A DNA stretch of 64,000 nt from Parabacteroides distasonis (GTDB taxonomy: Bacteria; Bacteroidota; Bacteroidia; Bacteroidales; Tannerellaceae): NCBI GenBank assembly GCA_021531385.1, contig JAFBIR010000001.1, positions 62,001 through 126,000 of the forward strand. Reading direction: 5' to 3'. The position numbers and the translations under genes are program-made. Below the pieces are notes generated by a model, which saw only the letters and a program-made list of their open reading frames with translations, searched no databases and had not been told where the DNA came from. The stretch's first letter is position 1. Every line of letters starts with the position of its first letter. Of this stretch, positions 36,186 through 45,171 are shown one piece after another.

Positions 36186-37730
36186 ATGAAAAACTATTAC
36201 ATCATTGGATTGACCTTAGTGGCTACCTTGGGCGGCCTGCTTTTCGGGTATGACACGGCGGTTATTTCGGGCACAGTGGAGTCACTGCGCCATTTTTTTA
36301 TTGAGCCGCAGGGATTACCGCTCGATCAAGCCAACGCCTTGGAGGGCTTCGTGGTGAGCAGTGCCTTGATCGGCTGTATCTTGGGCGCCTCGTTTGCCGG
36401 CTGGATCAGTCAGCGTTACGGACGTAAGCCAACGCTGATCTCGGCGGCGATTCTCTTCTTGCTCTCAGCGATCGGTTCTGCTTGGCCGGAATTATTCAGC
36501 GGACTACCCGGTAGTGGAGACCATACCTTCATGTATGCTTTCGTGGCTTATCGCATCATTGGTGGTATCGGTGTGGGATTGGCTTCCATGGTTTCGCCGA
36601 TGTATATCGCCGAGGTGGCTCCCGCTGACCGTCGAGGTAACTTGGTGGCATGGAACCAGTTCGCCATCATCTTCGGCATGTTAGTAGTCTATTTTGTCAA
36701 CTATTCCATTGCCTTGCAGGGCGATGCGACTTGGTTGCATCAGATTGGCTGGCGTTGGATGTTCGCCTCGGAGATCATCCCCGCTGTGCTCTTCTTGCTC
36801 TTCTTGCTGTTCGTGCCGGAGACCCCTCGCTACTTGGTGATGCGTGGCCACTTGCAGAATGCTTCTCAAGTATTGGAGCGTTTGATGGATAAGGCGACCG
36901 CCGCTCGGGAGTTACAGGATATTCAACAGAGTTTCCAGCATCAGGAGCCTTCGATGCGTCCCTATTTCCGTTTCATGATCACCTGGGCCTTGCTCTTCTT
37001 TGCGGGTTACGGGCTCTTCTCGCTCCTCGGTTGGAGCAGTGCGTTGGAGATTGCTCTGCTGCTCAGCTTCTGTGTAGCTCTGCTCTTCCCGGTTCGCTCG
37101 TTTGGCCTGTTGATCATTGGGGTAGGCGTGTTGCTCTCCGCCTTCCAGCAGTTTGTAGGCATTAACGTAGTGCTCTATTATGCGCCGGAAATCTTCAAGA
37201 CGATGGGAGCCGCTACGGATGCAGCTCTCTTGCAGCAGATCGTGGTGGGTGCGGTGAACCTCTCCTTCACCTGTTTGGCCATCTTCACGGTCGATCGCTT
37301 TGGCCGTCGTCCGTTGATGATTATCGGAGCCTTGATCATGGCAGCCTCTATGTTGGTGTTGGGCACGACCTTCTATACCCACTCCGTGGGCATTGGCTCC
37401 TTGATCTGTATGTTGGTCTATACGGCCGGTTTCGCCATGTCATGGGGACCTGTTTGCTGGGTGCTCTTGGCGGAGATCTTTCCGAACTCCATCCGCTCTA
37501 CGGTGATGAGTATCGCAGTTGCGGCACAGTGGATTGCCAATTTCTTGGTATCTTGGACCTTCCCGATGCTCGATAAGAATCAGTATCTGACCGATACCTT
37601 CAATCATGGTATCGCTTATTGGATCTACGGGGTGATGGGTATCCTCGCCGCGCTATTCATCTGGCGTTTAGTACCGGAGACCAAGGGCAAGACCTTGGAG
37701 GAGATGGAATCCTTCTGGAGGAAGAAATAA
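36186..37730 (+). CDS. xylE: D-xylose:H+ symporter
   Basis: 514 aa MFS sugar porter starting MKNYYIIGLTLVATLGG. Twelve TMs are spread over the length. Sugar-porter motifs are present: GRKP after TM2 (RYGRKPTLI), PETPRYLVMRG after TM6, RFGRRPLM and the final PETKGKTLEEME. A central loop of about 60 residues and a longer TM6/TM7 segment fit XylE-type porters. It imports xylose with protons to feed xylA and xylB. The xylE name is by operon context. Confidence 0.92.
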   Translation: MKNYYIIGLTLVATLGGLLFGYDTAVISGTVESLRHFFIEPQGLPLDQANALEGFVVSSALIGCILGASFAGWISQRYGRKPTLISAAILFLLSAIGSAWPELFSGLPGSGDHTFMYAFVAYRIIGGIGVGLASMVSPMYIAEVAPADRRGNLVAWNQFAIIFGMLVVYFVNYSIALQGDATWLHQIGWRWMFASEIIPAVLFLLFLLFVPETPRYLVMRGHLQNASQVLERLMDKATAARELQDIQQSFQHQEPSMRPYFRFMITWALLFFAGYGLFSLLGWSSALEIALLLSFCVALLFPVRSFGLLIIGVGVLLSAFQQFVGINVVLYYAPEIFKTMGAATDAALLQQIVVGAVNLSFTCLAIFTVDRFGRRPLMIIGALIMAASMLVLGTTFYTHSVGIGSLICMLVYTAGFAMSWGPVCWVLLAEIFPNSIRSTVMSIAVAAQWIANFLVSWTFPMLDKNQYLTDTFNHGIAYWIYGVMGILAALFIWRLVPETKGKTLEEMESFWRKK

Positions 37731-37762
37731 GTATAATGAATGAGGAGCGTAGCTCAATGAGG

Positions 37763-37829
37763 AATGAGAAATGAGGAGTTAGGAATGAATAAGTCCTAAT
37801 TCCTCATTCCTAACTTCTAATTTTTCATT
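37763..37829. terminator. repeat-derived imperfect hairpin between convergent xylE and DUF1349 genes
   Basis: Arms of 26 bases (37763-37788 and 37804-37829) pair with about four mismatches and hold the dispersed AGGAATGAGGAATTAGG family. It overlaps the stop of the - strand gene. It is likely to act as a bidirectional terminator. Confidence 0.6.
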
Positions 37830-38475
37830 TCTTTTGCTTCTCTAACCACTCCACTCGGCGTTGATCGGGGAGGTGTTTCACCTGGAAATGTTCGAAGGAG
37901 GCTTGGAACCCCTGTCCATCAGGGCTGGCTGCCATCAATCCCACTTGTACGGGGGTGTTGTCTTGCAGCCAGGCGATGCGCATCAGCGTGTAGGTCTGAT
38001 CATCATACGAATAGTAGATCTCCACGGCATCCAATCGGCGGACCGCCTTGATCCAAATGAAGGGTACGGCTCGATCCAATGTGATCACGCTCCAATCGGA
38101 TGTATGGTGCGTGACTACCGCACTCAGGTTGTATTTCCCATCCACATACTCAATGCCTGTCTTGATGTAGTTCTCATGGTCGATACGGATCATCATGCCG
38201 GCTTGGTCATAACGCTCCCGATAATCACCCGTAATCTTCACTTTCGCCTCAAACTCACCGCCGTAGGTCGTATAGAGAAAGGGAGCGTCATCCACGGTGA
38301 AGCCATAGTGTGCGATGCGCCAATAGTCGCTCTGCGGCGTGGCGAACAGCGTGAGTTTCTTGTCTTTGATCTCCCATTGGCTCGGCTCGTTGAACCATTG
38401 CATCTTCTCCAACGTCTGTGCGCTGACCGTTCCTGACACGAGCAGGGCGAACAGACTCATCATTCCTTTTTTCAT
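37825..38475 (-). CDS. secreted DUF1349 concanavalin-like protein
   Basis: 216 aa with a signal peptide (GTVSAQ). The body is the DUF1349 / 'regulation of enolase 1' type jelly roll: LEKMQWFNEPSQWEIKDKK, DYWRIAHYGF, YDQAGMMIRIDHENYIKTG and SVITLDRAVPFIWIKAVRR. These proteins bind or sense carbohydrate; the function is unknown. It is monocistronic and convergent with xylE. Confidence 0.85.
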   Translation of the reverse strand: MKKGMMSLFALLVSGTVSAQTLEKMQWFNEPSQWEIKDKKLTLFATPQSDYWRIAHYGFTVDDAPFLYTTYGGEFEAKVKITGDYRERYDQAGMMIRIDHENYIKTGIEYVDGKYNLSAVVTHHTSDWSVITLDRAVPFIWIKAVRRLDAVEIYYSYDDQTYTLMRIAWLQDNTPVQVGLMAASPDGQGFQASFEHFQVKHLPDQRRVEWLEKQKK

Positions 38476-38557
38476 GTTGATTCCTGTTTTTAGTTACCTT
38501 CGCGAAGGTAGCGGGTGAGAACGACTCCCGCAATGCTTATTAATAACCATTTTTGCG

Positions 38558-39313
38558 ATGAGTGACATAACACGTAAATTGAATGGAGAGTTGTTGAGGC
38601 AGACTTTTTCCACACAGCGAATCGGGGAGGAGCTATCCCTCTATCAGCGTATGGCACAAGGCTATGCGCAGGTGGAACAGGCATTGGCTGTGTTGAGCGA
38701 TATGCGGGCCAACCGAAGCTATATCTATTATGGAGGCTTCGCACGCATCTTGGGTATGGACTGTCCGAACGAGAGTGAGGTGGTGGATTCGCTTTGGGAA
38801 GAACCGATCTTGAAGCGCATCCCTACGGAAGATTTACAAGAGAAATGCTTGCAGGAGCTTCGCTATTTTCATTTCATGCAGCGACTCCCGAAAGAGCAGC
38901 GGGCGCACTATTACCATGTGGCCAAATTACGTATGCGGGATGCCTCGGGTGCTTACAATTGGGTGTGCCATCGCATTTTCTATGTCTCCTCTCCGACGGA
39001 TAACAGTTTGTGGCTCTCTCTCTGCCTCTATAATCCATTGGTGGTGGATGTGCCTGCGAGCGGCATGGTGGTGCATGCGTTGACGGGACAGACGCAACTA
39101 TTGGGCAAACAAGATCCGCTTCAACTACTTACTCTTAGGGAGATACAGGTGTTGCGATTGATTGCGCAGGGACAAATGAGCAAGCGTATCGCTGAGCTTT
39201 GCTCCATCAGCGTGCACACGGTGAGCCGCCACAGACAGAATATCTTGACCAAGCTAAAGGTTCGTACCTCCATTGAAGCTTGTCAAATTGCCCAAACACT
39301 TGGATTGATTTGA
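38558..39313 (+). CDS. LuxR-type transcriptional regulator
   Basis: 251 aa. The N-terminal part (about 1-180) has a PAS-like arrangement (LAVLSDMRANRSYIYYGG, YHVAKLRMRDASGAYNWV) and the C-terminal 60 residues form a GerE/LuxR helix-turn-helix (LTLREIQVLRLIAQG, SISVHTVSRHRQNILTKLKV). No receiver domain, so a direct ligand or protein signal is likely. The gene is isolated and divergent from the DUF1349 gene; that gene is a possible target. The region before the ATG has a -7-like TTACCTTCG near 38495-38505. Confidence 0.9.
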   Translation: MSDITRKLNGELLRQTFSTQRIGEELSLYQRMAQGYAQVEQALAVLSDMRANRSYIYYGGFARILGMDCPNESEVVDSLWEEPILKRIPTEDLQEKCLQELRYFHFMQRLPKEQRAHYYHVAKLRMRDASGAYNWVCHRIFYVSSPTDNSLWLSLCLYNPLVVDVPASGMVVHALTGQTQLLGKQDPLQLLTLREIQVLRLIAQGQMSKRIAELCSISVHTVSRHRQNILTKLKVRTSIEACQIAQTLGLI

Positions 39314-39339
39314 AAAATATGGGGCATGTTATCAAGCTG

Positions 39340-39368
39340 GATTTTCATTGCCCATGGTTTTGAAAATC
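39340..39368 (-). repeat. single inverted unit of the 22-bp repeat family
   Basis: On the - strand GATTTTCAAAACCATGGGCA then ATGAAAATC matches the array at 7459-7577, with 8-bp inverted ends GATTTTCA/TGAAAATC. It is again between convergent genes. Confidence 0.65.
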
Positions 39369-39386
39369 GTTTCTAACAAACGAAAA

Positions 39387-39416
39387 GGGAAGAGAGCCTA
39401 TTTGGCTTCTCCTCCC
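39387..39416. terminator. hairpin between convergent LuxR-type and lipoprotein genes
   Basis: Arms gggaagagagcc (39387-39398) and ggcttctcctccc (39404-39416) form an imperfect stem; A-rich flanks on the left would give a T-rich tail on the - strand. Confidence 0.55.
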
Positions 39417-39447
39417 CAAAAACTATCTGCTATGATAAAATGTGAGA

Positions 39448-40302
39448 TCACTCCGTTACTTCGGCAGACTCCAAGTCATAATAGACTATGGCATCCTTCT
39501 CAAAGGTCTGTCCATCCTTCTGGAGCAGGGCAAGCTGTTTGCCGCCATTCGTAATCGTGAAGCCATAGATCACCTTGTTCTCCTTATTCATCACGATCAC
39601 CATCGCTCCTTGGCGTAAGGCGGTCATCTCCTTAAGCTCCTCACCGTTGATACTGATGATAGAGGTGGATCTCGTAGCCTTCAGAGTCTCGTATGCGGTC
39701 CAACCGCCAAAGTAAACGCTCTCAACGCCACTTCCCTTAGCGTCTTTTGTCTTCCAGGTTGTCTTTTTCAAGTTAGGGATGCTAAGCACGCCTTTTCCGG
39801 TAGCGGATGCGCTTGATGAGCTAAATGAGTTCCAATCCTTGCTCACGCCGCTCGCACTGTTGATCGAATATGCGTAACCAGCAGTTACTACAGGCTCGGT
39901 GCGATTCTCACTCATGTATCGCATAACACTATGATTTAAGCTCGTGCACTTTGCTTTCAAGGTCTCGTAAGCCGCCTTCTCCTTCTCGTCATCCTTGTTA
40001 TAGGTCATTGACACGCCATAAACAAGCGCATAACCATCCGCTTGCAGTGTCTTCATCTCCAAGCCGTAAGCGGCAATCGTGTCGTTCAGCATAGTGAGGA
40101 ATGTCTTTGCGGCCTCTTCGCTGCCGGCAATGGAATCAAAAGCTAACACATATGAATAACCGTTGTAGGTCACAGTAGGTGTTTCGGGTTCAGGATCAGG
40201 AGTGGGGGTAGGTGTGGGGATAGGATCATCGTCACCACAACTGACTACAGTAAAAGCGATGGCAAAAGCCATGCACAATGCGCTAAATAAATTCTTTTTC
40301 AT
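39448..40302 (-). CDS. lipoprotein of unknown function with Pro-Thr linker
   Basis: 284 aa from MKKNLF (40302); the ATG at 40314 is also possible. The lipobox is TVVSC, followed by DDDPIPTPTPTPDPEPE, a flexible surface linker. The body (VTYNGYSYVLAFDS onward) has alternating beta and helix, with no family that I recognise. It is single, with a perfect - strand -7 box TACCTTTG near 40337-40344. A terminator is at 39387. Confidence 0.7.
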   Translation of the reverse strand: MKKNLFSALCMAFAIAFTVVSCGDDDPIPTPTPTPDPEPETPTVTYNGYSYVLAFDSIAGSEEAAKTFLTMLNDTIAAYGLEMKTLQADGYALVYGVSMTYNKDDEKEKAAYETLKAKCTSLNHSVMRYMSENRTEPVVTAGYAYSINSASGVSKDWNSFSSSSASATGKGVLSIPNLKKTTWKTKDAKGSGVESVYFGGWTAYETLKATRSTSIISINGEELKEMTALRQGAMVIVMNKENKVIYGFTITNGGKQLALLQKDGQTFEKDAIVYYDLESAEVTE

Positions 40303-40400
40303 TGTTTTATTCATTTAGAAATTACTAATTGGCGGCAAAGGTAGGGATAATTATTGAACTTCAAGTTCCGAATAAGACATTTTTTATCCACTGATTTCAG

Positions 40401-42209
40401 TTAAAACTGGTAGCTGATAGTTCCCAGGGCAGCGGAGCGGCTGCCTTGAAACATGTCGTGCCACTCGGCGGCGAGGCGCAGGTGTTTGCCCACTGTTTTG
40501 GAGAACTTGATCGCTCCGTAGGCACAGACATTCTCGTTGGTGATGCGCCAAGGGGTCTGTGTCGTGAAAAAGACGAATTGCCCCTCTGCCCGGAACTGAT
40601 GCGGCAGCGACACGACAGGGGTGAGCCGGAAAGTGGCATAGGTGGTGCGGGTCTGTTGGCCGGTCTCATCGGCGGTATGGTTGGTGGTGTAGAGGTTTGC
40701 TCCCACTGTTAGGGAGAATGGCTTTCCTTGATAAGTAGCGGCGTTCTCTAACTTCCAGGTGTCCTCCTTGTCGCCATTCGTCCAGGATTGAAGGCCATCG
40801 GCCAGTGGACAGCTTTTGATTAAATCTGTAGAGTGGATATAATTCAGCTCTACCGTGGCCGACAAGCGAGGGGCGGTGAAACCATAGAGTAGTTGTGCCA
40901 ACTCAATCTGCGTGGCATCTAACCCTGCGTTGCCCACACGGAGCGGACTGCCCGACAAGTCGGGCCATGCAGGCTGTATGAGGTACAGGTCGTTGGGGAG
41001 GGCGAACTTCCGGTAATAGCCTCCTTGCAATTGATGGGCAGGTCGGGGTGTCCAGGTGAGCGTGGCCTGTAACATGTTGCGGGTCTGGTTTCGCACCCAT
41101 GACTGCTCATCGCTCTGCTTGTGTTGGTGGAAACAGATCACACGGTCGCCAAAACCCAAAAGGACGTTCCCCACGGGGTATTGCAGGATTCCTTGAAACT
41201 CGTTGGTGTAGAGTTGGTAGTCGCCTTGCCAGTCGATCGCTTGCTGCTCGTTCTGCTGTGTGCGCTCGTAGCTGTTGAGCAGGAATCGCCCTTTCCAGCC
41301 GACCACCAACGAGGAGCCTTTGGTAGGCAGTGGCAGGGTGAGCGTGACCACGCCGACAGGCATACTGGTGCGAGCCGTCGTTTGCTTGCTGTGGACAATG
41401 GGGATAGGGGCGACCTCATAGTCCATGGCCTCCTCATCGGTCCAGCTTTCCGCCTCTGGCGACTGGCTCCATTGGTATTTTGCCATCGCATAAAGAGAGC
41501 CTCCTCGTTCACCGATAGCGTGGTTGTAGGAGCCTTGCAGCAGCTGACGCTTCATGTCGCTCTCCGATGTAGGCAGCTCCTCCTGCTTGACTTGGTGGGA
41601 ATAGATGACATACAGTTGATCTTTGGGCGACAAGTGGTTGACCCACTGGAGGTGTAGCAGATTCTTGTGCGCTTGCAATGAAGCGATAGGATCTTCGCTG
41701 CTGACGTGGGAGGCGAAGGCAAAGAGGTCATGCCGCGTGTCGCCGTAGCGCAGCTGGGCGGTAGGGGCGAGGTAGCTGTCGGTGCCTGCTTGCAGCTCCG
41801 CAAATCCGGTCGCACCCGGCTTAGCCTCTTTCAGTCGGATGTCGATCACCCCGTTGGCACCCGTGATGCCTTTGGCTACACCAGGGTTCTCGAATACTTG
41901 GATGGCACGGATCTGTGCCGTTGGGATATGGGTGAGCAGTGTGCGTGCGTCAAAAATGATGGGAATACCGTCGATACGCAGTTGATATTTAGTGAACACC
42001 TGATCGAAGCCCTCGATAGTCATACCGGGATAGTGCAAGAGGAGATCCCAAGCGGTGCTTTCCTCTGCTTCCCCTTGGGCGGGACGGATCACGATCCGAC
42101 CGTTTTGCAACTCGATATGTGGCGTGAGTGAAGCCTGATTCTGGGCAGCAAGCAGGAATGGGAGGCAGAGCCCCGCCAGAAAAAATCGCTTACGTACATG
42201 GTGCATCAT
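40401..42209 (-). CDS. TonB-dependent receptor-like outer-membrane protein with plug
   Basis: 602 aa with signal peptide (FLLAAQ). A plug-like domain is clear: WDLLLHYPGMTIEG, YQLRIDGIPIIFDARTLL, IPTAQIRAIQVFENPG, GITGANGVIDIRLKE. A barrel of alternating strands follows, ending RSAALGTISYQF. No N-terminal carboxypeptidase-like domain and no clear TonB box, so it belongs with the small plug-barrel receptors. A -7-like box TACTTTCG is at 42246-42253 on the - strand, upstream of its ATG. It follows the histidine kinase gene (113 bp) and may be part of that regulon. Confidence 0.82.
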   Translation of the reverse strand: MMHHVRKRFFLAGLCLPFLLAAQNQASLTPHIELQNGRIVIRPAQGEAEESTAWDLLLHYPGMTIEGFDQVFTKYQLRIDGIPIIFDARTLLTHIPTAQIRAIQVFENPGVAKGITGANGVIDIRLKEAKPGATGFAELQAGTDSYLAPTAQLRYGDTRHDLFAFASHVSSEDPIASLQAHKNLLHLQWVNHLSPKDQLYVIYSHQVKQEELPTSESDMKRQLLQGSYNHAIGERGGSLYAMAKYQWSQSPEAESWTDEEAMDYEVAPIPIVHSKQTTARTSMPVGVVTLTLPLPTKGSSLVVGWKGRFLLNSYERTQQNEQQAIDWQGDYQLYTNEFQGILQYPVGNVLLGFGDRVICFHQHKQSDEQSWVRNQTRNMLQATLTWTPRPAHQLQGGYYRKFALPNDLYLIQPAWPDLSGSPLRVGNAGLDATQIELAQLLYGFTAPRLSATVELNYIHSTDLIKSCPLADGLQSWTNGDKEDTWKLENAATYQGKPFSLTVGANLYTTNHTADETGQQTRTTYATFRLTPVVSLPHQFRAEGQFVFFTTQTPWRITNENVCAYGAIKFSKTVGKHLRLAAEWHDMFQGSRSAALGTISYQF

Positions 42210-42322
42210 GGTCTGTTCCTTTCTGTTTCTATCCTGTTTGCGTGCGCGAAAGTAGGTAAATTGGGGAAAATCTCCAATAAGATCAGCGTATGAACGATAG
42301 GCCCGCCTGTTGACGAAGGTTG

Positions 42323-43174
42323 TTAAGAGCTCTTTAACACAAAACTGACATGATAGCCGCAGACCGGTGTGTCGGCCAAGGAGAGGAGGATGCCTTGGCG
42401 GATCAGGATCTGGCGGGAGAGGGAGAGACCGATGCCGGAGCCACTGCTTTTGGTGGTGAAGAAGGGCACGAAAATCTCCTGGCGAACGGCGGCGGGGATC
42501 GGCTCGCCGTCGTTGCTGATATAGAGTGCCTCCTGCCAGCGGAGGTCAATCGTGCGGGCTCCCGCCTCGATGGCGTTCTTAATGAGGTTGATCAGGGCTT
42601 GCCGCAGCAGGTGCTTGTCGGTGCGGAGCGTGACAGAGGCTGGGATGGAGATGTGCCAGACGAGATCGGGATAGAGCGTTTGAAGCTCGCTGGCGAACGT
42701 GCGGAGATTGACCGCTGTCGGCTGCGGCTCCTCTAATTGTGTCAGCTTGCGGTAGTTGCTGACGAAGATCGCTAACCCGGCGCTGGTGTCATGAATCACC
42801 CGGATGCCCTCCTCGTAGGGCGTCCCCTTGATCATGGGATGGCTGAGATAGGCCTGCGTGATGCTCTGGATGGGCGTCGTCACGTTCATGATCTCGTGGG
42901 TCAGCACACGGGTGAGCCGCTGCCACGATTCCACCTCGTTTTGAGCGACCAATTGATTGACCACCTGCCCCAAGTCGTTCAGAGTCTCTTGCAACGCCCG
43001 CTCGCCAAAGAGCAGTCCGCGGGTAGGTAGATGGAAGGTGAAATCCCGGTTGTAGATTGCCTCTCGCATCAGGTGCGCCCGGTCGCGCAAACGGCACTGA
43101 TGGCGATAGATACCAATGCCTGCGATCACGATCGCGATCATTGCGACCGCTCCCCAAATCCATGCGCTCATCAT
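42323..43174 (-). CDS. small sensor histidine kinase (NtrB-like)
   Basis: 283 aa. One N-terminal TM (about 4-23), then a short linker, a HisKA region with H93 in VLTHEIMNVTTPIQS, and an HATPase with NLIKNAIEA (196-204), NDGEPI and GSGIGLSLS. It has no sizable extracellular sensor, so sensing must be in the membrane or by partner. The start overlaps the response-regulator stop by 4 bp, which couples their translation. Its partner is the REC-Fis regulator just upstream. It probably controls the divergent ABC efflux operon. Confidence 0.9.
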   Translation of the reverse strand: MMSAWIWGAVAMIAIVIAGIGIYRHQCRLRDRAHLMREAIYNRDFTFHLPTRGLLFGERALQETLNDLGQVVNQLVAQNEVESWQRLTRVLTHEIMNVTTPIQSITQAYLSHPMIKGTPYEEGIRVIHDTSAGLAIFVSNYRKLTQLEEPQPTAVNLRTFASELQTLYPDLVWHISIPASVTLRTDKHLLRQALINLIKNAIEAGARTIDLRWQEALYISNDGEPIPAAVRQEIFVPFFTTKSSGSGIGLSLSRQILIRQGILLSLADTPVCGYHVSFVLKSS

Positions 43175-43695
43175 TCCTTTCGCATTTTAGCGTACAACGT
43201 TTGTCGGGTGATGCCCAGCAACTCGGCGGCCTTGCTCATGTTGCCGTGGCAGCTATCGACCACCTTGCGCACATGCGCCTTCTCCAATTGATCGAGGGGA
43301 ATCACCTCTTGGCTGTGGTCGATGGCATCTTTCAGCACCCGGATCAGCTCGTCGTTGTCCCAGGGTTTGGTGACGAAGTCGGCTGCGCCGGTCTTCAAGC
43401 CCCGCACCGCCAGTTTCACGTCGGCGTAGGCGGTGACTAATACCACCGGGATGTTCGGATGGAACTTGCGCAGGGTGCGCAGCCAGAGCAATCCCTCCTG
43501 CCCGGAGTTGACACCCGGACCGAAATTCATATCGAGCAAAACGACCTCCACCGCCTCCTGTTGCAGGGTGGAGAGCATACGATTGGGATCCGTCAGCGTG
43601 AGGACACGCTCGAACACCCCCTCTAAACAGATCTTCACGGCCGTCAAGATGGCCGGATTATCATCCACTACCAATATTGTCTTGTACTTTGTCAT
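43171..43695 (-). CDS. REC-Fis response regulator without AAA+ domain
   Basis: 174 aa from MTKYKT (43695; an upstream TTG at 43707 is less likely). The receiver has the acidic pair at D11/D12, phospho-acceptor D55 in LLDMNFGPG and Lys in VTKPWDN. A short linker leads straight to a Fis-type helix-turn-helix (VVDSCHGNMSKAAELLG, RQTLYAKMRK). NtrC-type regulators of efflux operons in Bacteroidetes usually contain a sigma-54 AAA+ ATPase between these; it is absent, without scars. So it should act with the housekeeping polymerase. A -7 box TACCTTTG (43704-43711) almost abuts the start, suggesting a very short leader. Confidence 0.9.
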   Translation of the reverse strand: MTKYKTILVVDDNPAILTAVKICLEGVFERVLTLTDPNRMLSTLQQEAVEVVLLDMNFGPGVNSGQEGLLWLRTLRKFHPNIPVVLVTAYADVKLAVRGLKTGAADFVTKPWDNDELIRVLKDAIDHSQEVIPLDQLEKAHVRKVVDSCHGNMSKAAELLGITRQTLYAKMRKE

Positions 43696-43721
43696 AACCG
43701 GGCGCAAAGGTAAGCCTTTCG

Positions 43722-43763
43722 TTGTCTAATTTTCATACAGCGGGGTGTATGATTTTTAGACAA
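43722..43763. promoter_or_regulatory. 42-bp inverted repeat, operator candidate between divergent regulator and efflux operon
   Basis: Arms TTGTCTAATTTTCATACA (43722-43739) and TGTATGATTTTTAGACAA (43746-43763) are inverted with three mismatches around a 6-bp centre. A Fis-type dimer could bind it. It lies 11-19 bp upstream of the regulator's -7 box (- strand) and about 75 bp before the efflux operon ATG; a weak + strand -7 TATTTTCG is at 43812-43819. Confidence 0.7.
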
Positions 43764-43836
43764 TCCGCCCGCGACGGGTCGGAAAGCGATGGCGCGCTCT
43801 GCCGCTTGCCCTATTTTCGCGGCAAATCTCAAAGCA

Positions 43837-45171
43837 ATGAAGAAACAGATATATATGGTAGGATTGCTGCTGATGCCCCTCTTCGGATGGAGCCAGACGG
43901 CGTGGACGGTGGAGCAGTGTATGCGCTACGCCGTGAAGCACAACCACGAGGTGACGCAGCAACGGCTGACCGTGGAAGACTATCGGAGTGACAAGACGCA
44001 GGCGGTGGGTGCTTTCCTGCCCTCGCTGCATGCCAGCGTAGGCAACCAGTATAATTTTGGTCGGGCGATCGACCCGGAGACCAACACCTATACCAACGTG
44101 AGTACCTTTTATAATGGCTACAGCGTGAGTGCCTCGATTCCCCTGTTCGACGGCTTTCAGCGGGTGAGCGAGTGGCGTTTGGCCAAGGCGAACCTGTTGA
44201 TGGGGCGGCACGGACTGCGGGCGAAGCAAGACGAGGTGGCATTGGCGGTGTTCCAAGCCTACATCGACCTGCTCTACTATCGGGGCACGGTGGAGATGGC
44301 CCGGCAGAAACGGGAGGAGAGCGCACAGCTGCTCCGCCAGACCCGTACGATGGCAGAGGTGGGCACCAAGAGCGAGGCGGATGTGGCGCAGATGGAGGCG
44401 ACGCAGGCGGCAGACGACTATGAGGTGACCCGGCAGGAGGGGTTGTTGGCGCAGGCGCTGCTGGTGCTGAAGCGGCAGATGAATTACCCGGCGGAGGAGA
44501 CCTTGATCGTGGAGCCGATGGCGGACGACGAGGCTGAGCCGACCGAGGAGCCAACGGATAGCGATGCGGCGGCAATCGTGGAGGTGGCGCAGGTGATTAA
44601 TCCCAAACTGTTGGAGGCGGAACAGAGCCTGTCGGCGGCGAAGCAGAGCCTCCGGGTGGCGAAGAGCGGACTCTATCCGACCATCTCCTTGGGGGCGGGA
44701 ATCTCTACCTCTTATTATAAGACGATCGGCAACGCGAACGCCAAGCCTTTCGGCGATCAGTTTCGCAACAACGTGGGCGAGTATCTCTCCGCTACGCTCT
44801 CGATTCCGTTGTTCAATCGGCTGACGACCCTCACGCAGATTCGCAAGCAGCGCCATGCCGTGCGCCGGGCGGAGGAGAACTTAGCCTATCAACGCAGCGA
44901 GCTGGAGCGGCTTATCGCCGAGGCGTTGATCGATCGGGAGAACAGTCGGATGGAGAGCCGGAAGATGGCGAAGAAGGTGGAGGCGGATCGGTTGGCGGCG
45001 CGGCTCACGATCCGTCAGTATGAGGAGGGGTTGGCCACCTCGATCGACGTGCAGACGGCTACCGTCACGCTGTTGCAGAGCCAGGCACAGCAGTTGCAGA
45101 GCCGACTGACCTTTCTTTACAAGGATAAATTGGTAAACTATTATAAAGGAGAAGCGTTATGGACAGAATAA
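43837..45171 (+). CDS. TolC-family outer-membrane efflux channel
   Basis: 444 aa from MKKQIY (43837), directly before a signal peptide (LFGWSQ). Two similar halves of long helices and strands with typical TolC features: NHEVTQQRLTVEDYRSDKTQ, YSVSASIPLFDGF, VGEYLSATLSIPLFNR. It is the channel for a tripartite ABC pump. It overlaps the HlyD-type gene by 13 bp. Confidence 0.92.
   Translation: MKKQIYMVGLLLMPLFGWSQTAWTVEQCMRYAVKHNHEVTQQRLTVEDYRSDKTQAVGAFLPSLHASVGNQYNFGRAIDPETNTYTNVSTFYNGYSVSASIPLFDGFQRVSEWRLAKANLLMGRHGLRAKQDEVALAVFQAYIDLLYYRGTVEMARQKREESAQLLRQTRTMAEVGTKSEADVAQMEATQAADDYEVTRQEGLLAQALLVLKRQMNYPAEETLIVEPMADDEAEPTEEPTDSDAAAIVEVAQVINPKLLEAEQSLSAAKQSLRVAKSGLYPTISLGAGISTSYYKTIGNANAKPFGDQFRNNVGEYLSATLSIPLFNRLTTLTQIRKQRHAVRRAEENLAYQRSELERLIAEALIDRENSRMESRKMAKKVEADRLAARLTIRQYEEGLATSIDVQTATVTLLQSQAQQLQSRLTFLYKDKLVNYYKGEALWTE

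Noticed and set aside
43780-43830. Possible sigma-54 promoter (TGGCGC...TTGCC) before the efflux operon
   Set aside because: The GG-to-GC distance is not 10 bp, and the regulator has no AAA+ domain to activate sigma-54.
43756-44856. Long - strand open frame (366 codons)
   Set aside because: It is antisense to the TolC-family gene, which has clear family motifs; the frame is an effect of GC-rich codon use.
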